Origin: Amblyornis subalaris
Lineage: Eukaryota; Chordata; Aves; Passeriformes; Ptilonorhynchidae
Direction of reading: 5' to 3'
DNA: 64,000 nt
NCBI GenBank assembly: GCA_018881555.1
Contig: JACAXG010000124.1
Coordinates: forward strand, 806,001-870,000
This document shows, one piece after another, positions 1 through 14,369 of the stretch (its first letter is position 1; the number at the start of each line of letters is the position of its first letter). A program made the position numbers and the translations under genes. The notes under the pieces were generated by a model. It saw only the letters and a list, made by a program, of their open reading frames with translations. It had not been told where the DNA came from and did not search any database.

Positions 1-3000
1 CTCTACCCCCTTGAAATAAAGGAAATTTGCTTTTAATTGTATTTTCATAATTACTGTTATTTCACTGTCATTCACAATCAAGGCATAACATCTAAAAAAA
101 TATGACATTTGTCAGGTACAGCTGAACTTGCTCACTCCATGAAGGAAACAAAGTTGAAATAGATAACTTTGAAACACTAAAATGAACATGGGGACATGAG
201 AAAGGAAAGAAGAAATTAGCTCACAGTTCTGGGTGAAGCTCTAAATTCAATTGAATTACCTGAACTAGCAACAAGACTACAGAAATAATCAATTCAGTTC
301 AGAAGTAATAATCATCAATTTCTTTCAAAATTTAATCACCTCTACTTCAGGAGTACACACACACACAAAAGGCTCCAGCATAACTGGCACCATCAAACTA
401 TTTTACATTTCACACCCTTACATTCACAGCTGGCATATCCAGATTGTCACTCGCTGGCTAAGAACATGTTTAACTTTGCTTCAAAGAGAAAAACACAACC
501 AGTGAGTATGTTAAAAAAATGATGTGTAAGGTCTCCTGTAAATAACACACTGACTAGATGCACATATTTGAATCTGTCCCATAGTGCACTTCAATGCTAT
601 GTTCATATATTATTACAATTTGTAGCACAAAGCCTATTTCCTATAATTAATATCAAAATGCCAATAGAAAACCAGAAGAACAAGGTTTGCAGATAAGAAG
701 CAAGCACTTGAGGTAGTGTTTTCAAATGCATTCAAGAACTGTAATAATTTAAGACTCAAATGTAATACGGATAATTTTCATTTTTTCCATTCATTAGCAT
801 AATCTGTCATTGCTTTCTACAGTTAAAAACTGCAATAGGTAAACCACTCAAAAACAAGACTAACATCTGTTCTGTATTGCTTTGTAGTACTAAAGCATAC
901 CGACTTCAATATTATTATATTTGCTTGTACATAGTACATCTTTCTTTCTTCATACCTGGAACTGCTTTATGGAAGACTATGGGACTAAGACCCTTGAATA
1001 ATTTTTTTCCAATTCTCATCAATGACTCAGTTATACTTGAAACATGTTTTAAAGCATCATCACTTTCCACTAGAAATGTGTAACGTTTCTAAAAAGAAAT
1101 TTTGTGAAGTTACAATATTTACAGACATGAGCAGATTTCCTTTTTAACTAGAAATAGCGTGTCACAAATAAAGAACAATTAATTTGGGTCTCTTCTGTGA
1201 TTAAATGAGGCAGGAATGGCTAAGACAGCAAACTCATGTCTATCCTGCTAAATTTAAAGCAGTAGGTTTGCTATTTTGATAGCTGTGCATAAACAGCACC
1301 TTTTACAAAGAATGTGAATTCTCTTTTCTAAATTTGGTGTTGCCCTTCAAATGAAAGGGAAGAAGAGACCTTAGGCAGATATCCTCTTCTAGATTTGTTG
1401 AGAGATTTCTACCTATTAAAGAATTACTAGGTCCCTAGTAAAAAAAAAATCAGAGATAGAAAATATTGTAGAAAAATATCCTGATGTAATAGTACGAGAC
1501 AGTAGATTACATATGTTAAAAAACCAGAACAAACAAAACCAAAATCCCCCCAAACCTCCCACACTTCTCTGACGATAGCAACACTCATTCAAGCTTTGAA
1601 AGCCAGGAATCAGCACACACTGGAAAGTCATCATCCCCAAATGCCTTGCACATGTTTGCAGTACATTTTACCAGTGTAATTAGAAGGGTTTTCTACATCA
1701 CATAAAAGCAAAATCCCCAGTAATCACCTGTTCTAAATGGTCAGGATTTTTCATATTGTGTAGTGCATTCTGCTTTGTTGAAACGCTGCAGGAGTCTCAC
1801 CTTTCTCTTTTGTACTAATGCATATTTCTTGAATTTGTGGGGAGGGCAGATATGCGGGTTCCTACAGCGGGTGAACAAAGGTTGCTAAGTCACTGACCAG
1901 AAATGAAATCAACATATTTGTTTGCCTCTGTGTGCTGGGTGTCTCAATTATGCAGCAGCCCTGCAAAGCTGCAAAAACTGAAGCCTGTACTCGCTCTCAT
2001 AATGCATAAGCATATAACTGGAGAAAAACGGGAAAAAGAATCACTACCCCAAGTAAAATGAGTTTCTAACTGTAACTTGGGAATGCAGAGGAGAATGCTA
2101 AAAGCTCTTTGCATGTACCAAATCGTCTTGCTTCTGGCACTCATCTTCACCAAAATTTTCCACTGCATGTGGAACTTATTNTAATTTAGAAAACATGGTT
2201 TAACCCTGTCCTATTAAAATGAAACCTTTACAATTGCTCAATACAAGATATTAATGCTTTGTTCACAAATCAGTAACATTTAAAAAACAAACTGCGCATG
2301 ACAGAGCCATTAAAGCATTCAGCCGTTCATAAGCTTCATAAAATTGCCCATCTGTCTGAAAGATGCATGAGCTCAATTTGGGAAATCAGCACATACAGAA
2401 AAGCCCCCAAAGTTGACTGAATGTCTGGATAGTGATTTCTGAGAGCAACAACATTCCTTTTCAAGTTAATCAAAATTACGATTGCATTTTTGTACAAGAA
2501 GATTTGTAACTAGACAATTCCATATGTCACAAACGCTTCCTGTGAGACATTCAAGATGCACAGAGCAGTGAACAAACATGCATAAGTACACTTTTGATTT
2601 TTTACTGCACAAAATAAAAATCTGCATAAACATACAAACCACTAAACAAATAGATGCTTTTGGCAACAAGGCCTCCATTTATGCAGAATAAATAAATTAA
2701 ATAAATGAAAATTATGGTGGAACTGCTTGCCATTATCGAGGAAAGAATCATCAGAATGACATGCTGTCAAATTATGTACTGTTGTTATCTCAAAAGAACA
2801 GCATCAAGATTAAATTAATATATATGAGTTTCAGCTCTCTTAATGCTCTACGAAAATATTATGTAGGCTTATTTTGTTTATTCGTTTGCTTTCACAGAAA
2901 GAGAATATACCAGAACTTTAATGGAAATTATTAACTGTTTTACTCCATCAGTGAAGCAAGGTCAGAATACCTTTTATAAGTCCTTAAACATGTCTGATTT

Positions 3001-6000
3001 TGTCAGGGTTAGCAAATATAATGGGGCAGGACAAACCTTTGTTCTTCACATATAAAGCTTTGAAGGCACTCATTTGCTCACCTCATTACAGGATTTTTCT
3101 TCTCTCTCTAGGCTGTGTTAAGATTTGAAAACTAAACGCTCACTAGCAATCCTACATCAGTCTAGAAAACACACAGGCATGTAGTTTGGAGAAAAAAATC
3201 CAAAAAAGGCATTTAGTTAGAAACCAAATCAATATTCTCCCACTCATCTCCCAGGGAAATTATTAGATATTATTTATGCCCTGCACCTGAGTACAAGGAC
3301 TTTTACAGACCTTTTAGTAAAACACAGTGCTTTATTACCAAAACTCCTGGTTTAAAATTCTTTTATGAGTGACAATCATAATTTCCTGCTTTGATCATTT
3401 CAACAGCTTTCCTTATACCACCCACTTTTGTTTCCCCTCTTACTTTATGTGAAGCTCAGTACCAGTGAATGAACAGGAAAATAACTTCTCTTTTATGTTA
3501 TTGATAATATATTTGAAATATTAGCAGATCTCGGGCTCACCCAAGATTTGCAAACAGGAAAAAAAAAGGACAAAACAAAATACAGTCATAACACAGTAAA
3601 ATAAAGAAAATAATTTCAGAAAACCTTTTATCTTAAAATGCATAAAATGTAGCTCATGGGATGGACAATATTATTGCTTACTCTTTAAGGATGTTATTTT
3701 ACTTGGTGATTACAAGTCCACTTGAAATTCTGCATTCAGGAAAGGTGAGATATATTTTTGAAGTCTACTTAGGTGAATTCAAATGTTGCAATTAAGGCAA
3801 CCTTGACTGTAACAAACTACCATTTTTGGAAAAACTACTAGGACATCAGTTCAAAAGGTTGTCACACTTTAATAAAGTGCAATGAACTTTGAAAACTGAA
3901 AGTTGTTATCTCTTTCTCTGAACAATGAGAAGATCATGAGTTATCTGAAGTAAAGATAACATTGAAACAACACATGCATTAAAAGGATCGTGAATAAATT
4001 TCAATTGTCAATTAAGGGAAATTTTCAAAATAACAGACAACTAATATTTGGCAAGAATCCTTTCTGTTGATACTACAGCAAAACCTAGCTGATTAGTTAT
4101 GAAAAACAATACTATAAAAGATCTCAGGCCTGTCAACTCAGAAAAGAAAATTTCATCAGTTTAGATAGAATGTTTGCAAAAAGTCCAAAGCAACAGACTT
4201 CAATTTCTATCCTACATCATCTGTCTGCAGGTTTTAATCCTGAATATTCAGGAGACGTATCATTCGAAGATGTAAACACTCCTTAACATCTTCATTACAC
4301 TACTCAGTGAATTGCCTAATGCAAATAAGACACTAAAAAAATTCTTAATACTAATAAAGAAAAATAAAAAGTTAAGAAGAAACTTAGAAAAGAAGAAACA
4401 TAGGGAAACATGGTGTAAGAACTGTATCTTTTCAAATTTTTCAGAAACTAATGTGCATCTTTTCCATAGTTCATTAACTGAAGCTGAAGAAGATAATTGT
4501 GAGCTAATTGTTCAAGTCTCTCATCAAGTTGTTTAGTCTATTACTGCAAGGTAATAATGCTTTTTCAAGTGGAAAGTAAATAGCTGATGTTTCAGAGAAA
4601 AGCCAATGTAGAAAACAATGTTTACTTAGGTTTAGAAATTTTCCTTCCTGTTTACAAGATCAAACTTGAGTATTCCACATGAGGAATTTTAAAATAATTT
4701 AGTTTCAGCCATAATTCAATTTAACCCTAAAGAAATGTAAATCAAGGCTGAGATGCATAGTAGAAAAATTTGCCACATAAATAAATGTGCTTCTGGTATT
4801 TCAAGATTGCTCAGAGTGACTATACTGTTTTATAACCCAATTTACTTCAGGTATCTCATGCACCACACTCTACACAAGTATGCCATAACATCTGTAGAAG
4901 CTGACACCCAGAGAACACAATCTTGCTGAGTACAGGCTGCTCATTGGTTCCCATCTCAAAAATTCTTTGCATGTTCACACACAAAAGGGATGCAGTGTGT
5001 AGGTATGATGAAAATAAAGACTGATCAATATAGAGCTTGTGGAATCAAAAACTTTGTATTCTGACTCCACAAGTACTCAAAAGTGAAATTACTTATGTAT
5101 TATAACCAATTCAATGAACCATGTGAAAAGTAAGAATTTGTTTTTATATTAATATTTCATCACTGGAGTTTTCATGTTTACAGCCAAGTTGTATTTGCAT
5201 TGCCTGAGTGCAGGCAGCATTGGGATGTGGGGGTACTCCTAACTTTATCCCACAGCAGACACATTCTTAATTAATTCTGTTTAGGTAAAGCATAAAACTT
5301 CAATTATTTGCAATTCCTTCCACCTCTCCCTTTCTCACAACATGAGCACTGTTTTATTCCAGGAAATGAAATGCATTTTGAGATGATCTGCAGTTGCCTT
5401 CAAAATGACCACTATTCTTCTGAGCTGAACTTTCACCAACCTCAGGGCAACCCTTTTTTTCCCCGTTGGTAAAGCCATTCTGTCAGATCAAAATGCCTTC
5501 AGTAATGAAACTGCTGTTGCAAGGTACATCAAGGAGCTGAAGGCAAAATCTTGTACTCCGTAATTTCAGAAGAAAAACTCCATAACAGAATTTATAATAT
5601 TAAATAATCAAAATTGAGAATGTATTGTGAAGAACAGAAAACTTGGTATTACAGATTCGAATCAGTTTATACCAACTCATGCACAGATATCTTTTAAGTT
5701 GTACTTGTTATAGTGATAGTATTTTATTTTGACCAGAAGCAAGTCCAGGTTTTATGAAATTCAAATAACTGTGAGTGCATTGTAGAGAAAATGGAAGAGG
5801 CATTTTATAGTTCAATATCCCAAGTATAAAAATGTAAATCCTGTGTTTAGTTAGATCTCTAGTCAGTATAGACATCTTGAAACTGAATTAGTTTCATTTT
5901 CTATTTGGCCTTTTCATTTTTTAAAAAATCTCTGTAAAATAGGAGACTGGCCTTCATATAGGGTTAAAAGTTAAGATTTTTTTTGATGTAGCACACGTGA

Positions 6001-9000
6001 TGCCGTAATATGTTCATATTAAGTTCAACATTACTTCAAAACTTTGCTGCACTAAACTCTGCTCCTGTAAAGGTTTGTTTAAGCTATCAGTGAAATGAAC
6101 AGTGCAACTCAAGTTGCTGGGTTCACTCTGGGTTCCAGGATGCCGCATTAAGCAAGTGTGAAGCCACTCCAAATTCTTTATTTAGTAGAAAACACCTCTC
6201 TTTACCTTTGTATAATTACTTGACTCCAGCAACAGACTTCCCAGCTGGTAAGGCTGTGTGTTTCAGGTAGAACTATTCGTCTACAAACCTAATAGATTTA
6301 TATGTGGATTCATACTTACTTTCTTACAAATATTGTCTTACATGAGCTACGCCTAATATTGCAAACGTCTGCCAATACTGTGGTTCGTGAGAGCACACTG
6401 AACTTGACAGAAGTTTTCAGGATAACAGTGTCAGCTCTCTCAAGTTCACCACTTTCAAATACCTGGGGTGCCAGCATTTGAATTTGTGATGAATTTTGGG
6501 TTACACCAATTCCATTTGAAGTCCTCTTTCTAGGTATTGTGTCCACTGTAAGAATTATGCTGTAATTGACAGGGTCACTGAGCAGCCTTATTACTAACAG
6601 CTCATTAACTCTTCCTGGTGAAGAGGCAAAAACTGGGCTGGTCTAATAGGTACAGTATTGCCTCTTCACCTCAGCAGTCTCCCTTCTGCCTATGCTACAC
6701 CACAAGGACAGAAACTTCAAGGAGACAAGAATGGCAAACACAGAGAGCGCTCTTCTAGGACAAAAAGTGTCTGTATGCTTAATCCTTCACTGAAAGCCCA
6801 CTTTACATCAGAGACACAGACTGCTCCTTGCAAATCACTTCCACACTCCCCAGTCTCTGGTTACTTTAAAAAACAAGATTGGGCCTAGCCCTTTTGGCTG
6901 ATTGGAAACTTACTTCAATGAACCACTCCCTATTGATATAACAATGCTTTTCACTGTAAACTTCTCTGGCAGAGCTGTATTTTGGGATACCCAAAATCTA
7001 AGGAGGAATGAGGGGAGGAGAAGACATAATAAAATACCATTTGCAAAAGTATAGGCTTGTTTAATCTAAATTTTCATTACAGTTTCACACTTACAGTTTG
7101 TTCTTAACAACAACAAAACTACAATATTTCAGAACTAAACCAAGTACCAAGCCTAATCCAAGGACTTCTATTAGCATTTATTCTTCTATTACTCGATGTT
7201 TCTTTTTATTAACAGTACCCAGCAGCTTGCTTCTGAAAGTTACAACATCACCCTCAGATTCTGCTGTTGGTATAGGAATAACATCGGCCATCTGTCAAAA
7301 TTCTTGCCAATACAACACATAAAATATATTAATGGAAAAGATAGAAGGCATGAGGAGTTGCACTATTAGAACAAGCATGCTTCAAATTCAATGTTCATTG
7401 CTTAGTTTTGTATTGTTTCTCTGCTGTTCCAAAATGAAGCAGATCTTTCTAGTCTGTACCAAATTACTAGTGTTCTCCAGAGGACTGCTGTACACTGAAG
7501 TCAGCTTGACTTAAACACACCAGTGTAAATATTGATGTATGCACACTACAGAATTAACAAATTGTTTTCATCACTATAGCAAAACCAGAATTCAACTGGA
7601 AAAATCAAGCCTTATTATTTCAGTTCAGTAATCAGTTAAGGCAAGGCAAGAAATTTCTGTGCACCATTATCACATTCCTTTTTAACTGCCATCAATTGCT
7701 ACAGTCTATCCTACTGTACATCAGGTCATTTCAGAAGTTTTTCCCTATTGTATAAACTTCCAACCATGGGACATCTTAGGTAGACAGCAGAAAGTTGCAT
7801 CAGCACGGCCCTCCTACAATATTTATATTGTACAACATAACACCAGAGAGAGTCAAGCTCCATCAGTTCCAAAAGCAATCTAATCTCACAAGCACATCAT
7901 TTCCCCCAAGCTCAGTAACCTTACTCAGCACAATGGGATACTTGTAACATCACTTGGAACCTCCATTTCTAGTATAGTAACACCTGTAGAAACAGGGATG
8001 CTCCTGCTTCTGCCTTTGTCCTCTCGCTGTTTTCCCATCCCCGTCCCCCCTTTCTGCCACAGAGTGGTATTCTAAATACAACACACAATGTCCCAAATCA
8101 TCACAACACGGAGTAGAGCAACAAAACCAAACAAAACAAACCCTTCACCATCAAATAAAACCTCAGTGACTGGTCATAAAATATTGTCATAAAATTACAT
8201 GCTTATTTTTCAATATTTATAGGAAATTGTTTTGCAGGTTTCTGAGAAGCCATACACAGGTCAGGCAGCTTTTAACTTGCCATCAAGAGCAAGTGTGGTG
8301 CTCAGCCCCTTCATTTGCCACCACTGTTGCCTCCACACACACCACTGATGGCATTTAGGACTTCTCTTTGACTTCCAGCACGTCTTGTTAAATTCAGACT
8401 TCTGTTCCTACTGAACACTTTATATTTATACCATTTGCATTCAAAGGAAAGTCATGTCATAAAACATTTTCCTGGCTGCGGCCACTTTTGGCCATATGCA
8501 GTACCAGGAGGCAAACCCATACACCTTCCCCTTAACTGTTAATACTGCCTCCTTGTCTTGCTCTGTCTCCAGGAAGAGCACCAACAGCCTGTGTCCATAT
8601 ACTCCTCTGCACGTGCTCAGCATGGATACTGCTGTAAGAGTTCTCTTTGGTGATCCAATCTCCACAGGTGCATACTTTCTTTTTAGAGAAGGGTGGTTAG
8701 TTTTCAGGGATGAGCAGAAAACCAGGTTCAAGTCTGGTCTCTGGCATATAAAGGTGCAAAATCACCACTATTTCAAAAAAAACCCAAATCACTTGTGTAA
8801 CTTTGCAGAGCTCAACTTCAAAGAAAAGTCATTGAGCGAGTATCACATTGAGTAACAGAGTCCCAAACTTAAGGAAAGAGACAGACTTAAAAGAACTTTC
8901 TTTGGTAGAGGCTGACTTTCCAAACATTAGAACATCCTCTTCCAATTTTCTATTTTAAATGTTGTATATTTTGACAACAACGGCAATTTTTGGAGACATG

Positions 9001-11383
9001 AGCTTTCAGCATACTGGCAGTTTCCGTCTGTAGCAGAGGTTTCCTGTGACAAGACAGTCATTCATACAGTATAAATTTCATTTCATTAGAAAATTATATC
9101 CAGCCATGATCTGAAGCCAAGCATCCATAAATCTGAATTTCAATGACATGTTACATAAACTGTCTACAAACAAAATACAGGTAATTTCAACTTCGTGCAA
9201 CAAACAGCATGTATTCTTTCAGTGGAAAGTGGTGCAATCTGATACTCTGATAGAGTTGCTTTGCTTTTAGCACAAACTCCCTTCCCTTACTTTACCATTA
9301 CTGTATAATGTGACCAATATAATTTACAGAACTACAGCTTAAAAAAATCCCAGTAATACATAAGGTCTTCTTCCATGTTCTCATGCAAAAAGCACATTAC
9401 TAGCACTGAAGTTCACTGACCAACTAAACTGACCTCTGATGAAGTAGTCACAGGTTGCTTTTGCACACTGACTTTCATATTAGTAATCTGGGCTATTCAG
9501 AGATCTGGCACAAAGCATATGGTACCTGATACGGGACAGTATGATACTCTCAAATGAGCAGTAGCACAGACCTAAGCAAGGAAACAGATACAGGAGAACA
9601 TAATAGACAGCAAAATAAGAAGAGACTGGCTCATCAACGAGAAGGAAAAGTTCCTAGTTTGTCATTCTCTGCCAAAAAATCAGTTCATTGCCAGTGACAG
9701 AAACTAGTTCTGTCCAACAAGAAGCTGTTGGCCACTAAGTTTTCAATTGTCTTTTCCCTTGGCAAATCTGATTGATTTTTATTCAAACTAAAATACTACC
9801 CAATAATTGTTACTGCTAATAAATTTACTATTGGCTGTGGCATTGTTTCTTTTTTCCTATAATAGATGCTGTACCAGTTCAAGAACTACAGGGTAAAGTA
9901 AAAATGCTTGGTCAACTTTATATTCATGGGCATATACTGTGTTAGCTTACAAGTGTGACTATGCTAATAAAGTAATTAAAATACAAAAAGGAATAAAGCT
10001 TGACATACAAATCTATCACATATTGGCAACCTACATGAACTGTTTAATTAATGAATTATGCAAATCTATGTTTCCCCAAAGTTTTAAAACATTAATTAGA
10101 ATTTTTAGTACTCCTCTGTAAATACAACCTGTTCCATAACTGAACCAATGAAAACTTGTTGTCTCTTTCATTTTGGCCTTTCCTTTAAAATTGTTGCCCA
10201 CATTGTGCTGCTTGTCCCCTTTTCACAGATCTGTCTGCTGACAGACTAACTTCAGAGCAGCTATGTCAAAAAGAAACACCCGATCCCTGAAGTCAAACCT
10301 GCAAACCAATCCTCTCTGCCTCCCATTTCAAACAACCCTCACATAACCCCCAAAACCCTCCCAGAAAAAGAAGCCACTTTGCTTCCGCAAGGCTCGTTAT
10401 CCCAGAAACCAGGATCACAAAACCAGAGCTGCACACAAAGCCACTGCAGATACCTCAGACAGAGGTATGTTGGCATCTTCAATACAAAGGTTCATTTTGC
10501 ATGGTACGTGACATTGAAACTGATAGGTCTTTAACTTCCAGACTTTGAAATACAGGGCTTACATGAATCAGGTATTGGATTTGCAACTTGAAATCCATCA
10601 CTGAGTCAGAAATACTTTGCATGCTTTAATATGCAGAAGTATGTACACCATTAAATTGTACCCTTATTGTACCTGTAGCTTTCTAAACCAAACTAATATT
10701 TGGTCTAATATTTGCCTCTTTTATACTACTTATTAAGTGACAATGTATTTATTTTACATGTATTAGAGCTCCTACAAACCCTACATTCGGTCTCCTACAT
10801 CTCACCAGTACATCAATATTTGGCCATTTGTGTTTACAATGGAAGCCAAAGCTGTTATTTTTGCTGAAATGGAGTTCCATTACATCAGTCATTTTTCTCC
10901 AATTCGTTGGTTCACGATTTTTAAATATAAGCACTCTCTATAAATTGCAACTCTGTGTACCTGTATTTAAATCTACATTTCCTTCTGTCACAGATGACTT
11001 CTAATATTCATGTAGTCTTTTATATTAAATCTGTCCATAACCAAATATTGCACTTTAAAATTTCATAACATTTGCTTACCTCCCTCTTAATACCAAGTCT
11101 CTAGTCTGCATTATATTGATATTTTAAAAAGTGCAGCTGTCCTTTTACTTCTATAACATCTAAATGTCATACTTTATGGTGAATATTATGCATGAACTAT
11201 CTAAAGATTTTGGTTTTGATCATAAAAGCCAAAGGAATGAATATGAATAAAATGAAGGCATACAAGTAATTCTGCAGACAAACAAGCAAACTCTTGGTAT
11301 CTAGCTGTTCACTAAAACATTTTCATCATTTGTTATCAAAAGTCTTTTTCAGTGCATTTCAGTATTTATATTTGCATTGGTTA

Positions 11384-11403
11384 AAAAGAAAGAAAGAAAG
11401 AAG
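11384..11403. repeat. (AAAG)n microsatellite
   Basis: About five AAAG units in a row on the plus strand, inside intronic AT-rich sequence. Confidence 0.85.
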
Positions 11404-11713
11404 GTCCAGCATTTTTTCCATCTTTTACACAGCTTTCAAATTTATAAATTTTCTCATTTACTCTATTTCTAATAGGAACTGACTTTTCATAACTTCCTAG
11501 ATGTCCGTAAATAGGAGAGCAGGATTAACAGAAAATTTTAGAGAAAAATATTTGTCATTTAATCACAATTTTTAAAATACCATTGTTATTGAAATATCCC
11601 ATTTTCACTTTCGAATATCTACAAATGATGTTCAGATTCGTAACAGAAAACTCTTTCCTTGTAATATGAAGTTATGGAACAAGTATAGCATACACAATGT
11701 CACTTAAATATAT

Positions 11714-11737
11714 AATCAGTTAAATATATAACTGATT
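11714..11737. repeat. 9-bp inverted repeat with 6-nt loop
   Basis: AATCAGTTA (11714-11722) and TAACTGATT (11729-11737) are exact reverse complements around AATATA. TTAAATATATAA also occurs twice here, so the hairpin may derive from a short local duplication. Confidence 0.7.
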
Positions 11738-12856
11738 TCACAAAATAATAGCCATTTGTAAGCTTTATGGCATATGAAGCTTCATGAAGAAATTATACAA
11801 TAAGAAAAAAGGAATATGTATTTATCACTAATCACTATTCTGCCTCAACACCGCAGTAAACTTTGCTTGCAATGATTCTAGGAGTTTTGAAAACATCTGA
11901 ACACACTTTTGGCCTAATCTGGTTTCAATACCTTTTATCAATACCTGCTGCTTTCTCTCTCTTAGTCTAGGAAAAGCAACTAAAGGGTGAAAGATTAACA
12001 ACAGTAAACTAGACACATGCCACTTTTAAAAAACGGGTTATTTTATGAACTGGGAGGGGGCAGACATAGATATCAGTCAGCATTTTTTCAACATAAAATA
12101 ATCCAACTCTATTATGTGTGCCCACCTCATAAAAAAGAAAAAAGAGCACAAGAAAACACAATATAGTCTCAATTAAGTATAGTTCAGAGTATCACAAATA
12201 CAAGAATTAAACCCACTTCAGATGTACTAAAATGATTCAACTGACCTGAAATTCAATGTTACTGAATTCAGAGTAGAGATTACAGAACATTTTTCTTGAG
12301 TGATCTCTCTTCTTAAAACATACAGTACCAAATATGTTCAAGTTCAAAACTGGCAACCATTCACAAATGCATTTCTGATCTTTGTTTTAATAACACCAAT
12401 AAACAGAAGTAAATAATTCGACTGGTACTGCATTTCTAGGCCCAGCTTCATATAAGTCTGCTTAGTAGATTTCTTTCAGTTTTTCAGACTTATGTTAAAC
12501 ACTTTTGTTAAACATTTCCATGCTATATGAACCACTTCTTCCAGCTGAAAGCTGTTTCACTGAAAAGTTAGATAGCTTTATGTAACTGGAAATTATACAA
12601 CTGTGGAGATTTTTATAGTGTTATAGGAATTAATATTACTTTCAGCAATCAGCAGAAACCAAGTTAGACCATGCAAGAAAGAGCAACAGCCTGTTTACTG
12701 GCATTAATTCTTTTTCTAATAACCTGGAAGTAGATAAGCTTTACAAAACACTAACATTTTTAAAAGTGTATCAACAATAACAATTATCATCTTCATTAAA
12801 AATTGCTACAGTATTACCACATTGAGCAAGCATAGCCTCAATAGCTGCTATTTCAG

Positions 12857-12919
12857 AAAAAAAAAAACCAAAAAACCCCAAAACACACAAAAGAACAACC
12901 CTCCCCCCAAAACCCCAAG
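12857..12919. repeat. A/C-rich low-complexity tract
   Basis: A run of A followed by AAACC, CCCC and ACAC blocks, ending CCCCCCAAAACCCCAAG. Similar tracts recur at about 38.4 and 63.2 kb. No flanking transposon body was recognised. Confidence 0.7.
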
Positions 12920-14202
12920 TTTTTTTACTTGTCCAATACCTCATGAAACCGGCTTACAGACCTCCCTGTAAGTTGTTTACTGCTAGGAAATTGTTAGCCT
13001 GCAGAAACAGCCTGGTCATGCTGTTTTTTAGTTCTGGTTTCAAAAACTTTTATCTGTGGTCTAGATTTCATAAACATAAAATAGTCAGAACTGTACTCAC
13101 TTTACAATTTCACTTAAATCGCATTACAGATCAAGAGGCAGTTCATCAAAGGACATATTGCAAGTAAACCAGCAGATATGAGAGGGCAAGAGAGATGTGT
13201 GCCAGATTTATCTTTCTAAACCCTGAAATATCAAGTTAAAAATCTTGGAAAAATGATTCTGCTACTGCAGCCCTCTGCTAATATTTCTCTCACTCACCCA
13301 GAGGCTTCTCCTCTAGGTTCCTAGCTGAGACAAAGGTTTTAAGTAAAACATTAGCAAAGTGTACAATCCTCTCTTTTGCTGTCTATCAATCTACTCAAAA
13401 CAAAGCTCACATACACACCAGCAACTGACGTTTCAATACAAACAGAAAATCCATCCCCCGAAACACCAAAGTCAAAGGTCTTCATGCTTAAACTTCTAAG
13501 AGATGTACTGAAATTTGAAAAAAAAACCACCAAACCTATTTCCCAGTTCCATACCCTTATGATGGAGGAATTTTACCTAAAGAACTGTTAAAATTCATTT
13601 AAGGAACTTGAGGCATCCACTTTTTGTGCTGCATTCAAGAAGTGATGGTGGTGTAAGACACTAAGTGATTGAAGTGATTGTTCACACTAGGTGATTCTTA
13701 ATTTTACTATATATGAAAGATGTAAACATTGATCAACTTTCTAAAGCATTTTTTCACATTCCATTCAAGAGAGCCTCATTTCTCTGTATGGCTATTTTGT
13801 ACTAGTATGTGCAGCTGCCTAGCTCAATAAAATTCCAGGATCAAAAGCTAATGAGTTGCATCCAAACTGGTCAAAGTTAATACATTTTCAGAGTAAAAGG
13901 GAAGTGTAGAGAAAAGATGAGGAAATATTAAAATTTGCAGTATTTCAGTAATAGCATTCAAAATACAATATTAATAAGGGCTAATGAACAGCTCAGTCTC
14001 TCTTCCCTTTGACATGAATTTCAGTATTCATGCCAAGTTAAACAAAAGCCTCTTATAAATGTTTATTCCCACTAACAATCAAACAGTACTTCAAGCCAAG
14101 CAGTCCAGCAGATCTGATCTCTCTTTTTGCTTCCCTTTAATTCCTGTATAGACCACACTGCATTACAAATTTGAAGTCAAAACAAACCCAGCTGGGCCTT
14201 AC

Positions 14203-14369
14203 CTCTGTCGCTGAAGTCATCCACCAGAATGATCTCCGCGATCAGGCTGTCTGGAGTGCGGTTGATAATACTGTGGATTGTTCGCAAGAGTGAAGTCCAG
14301 CCTTCGTTATGGAATGGGATAATGATGCTAGTATTCGGTAGTGTTTCCAAGTACACCTTGTGCTTACAG
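14203..14369 (-). CDS. GALNTL6: GALNTL6 internal exon: start of GT-A catalytic domain
   Basis: A coding exon of a GT27-family polypeptide N-acetylgalactosaminyltransferase, which in active members transfers GalNAc from UDP-GalNAc to Ser/Thr of proteins in the Golgi lumen. The 167 nt encode one base completing an Asn codon, 55 full codons and one trailing base. The peptide runs C-K-H-K-V-Y-L-E-T, then [19 protein letters not shown] (first beta strand and UDP-binding region of the GT-A fold), then an N-R-T sequon, and ends [11 protein letters not shown]. The acceptor is TCTCCAG (AG at 14371-14370) and the donor is GTAAGG. The phase joins the upstream exon to give R-H-P-N-C-K-H-K. GALNTL6 is preferred over its close paralogue GALNT10 because of the [14 protein letters not shown] stretch, recalled from memory. 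The DxH motif lies in a later exon outside the window. Family assignment is near certain; the paralogue is probable. Confidence 0.93.

Larger units (their letters stand above)
1..14202 (-). other. GALNTL6: GALNTL6 intron, 5' part (continues past window start)
   Basis: This is the donor-side part of the intron following the catalytic-domain exon at 14203-14369. It begins on the minus strand with the donor GTAAGG at 14202-14197. The next coding exon expected in this family, which follows a D-D-F-S-D-R-E sequence and leads to the DxH metal-binding motif, was looked for on both strands and not seen, so the intron is longer than 14.2 kb here. The stretch is AT-rich. It holds a short AAAG repeat near 11.39 kb, a small hairpin near 11.72 kb, an A/C-rich tract near 12.88 kb and an unassigned moderately GC-rich patch at 8.44-8.86 kb. 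I see no RNA gene or recognisable transposon here. Confidence 0.75.

Noticed and set aside
10749..10934. 61-codon minus-strand frame with a protein-like look (W, C and H spaced)
   Set aside because: Length is within chance expectation; there are no splice sites in the right place and no recognised family.
1..14202. Possible next GALNTL6 exon with the DxH motif
   Set aside because: No minus-strand frame with the expected catalytic motifs was found, so it must lie beyond the window.
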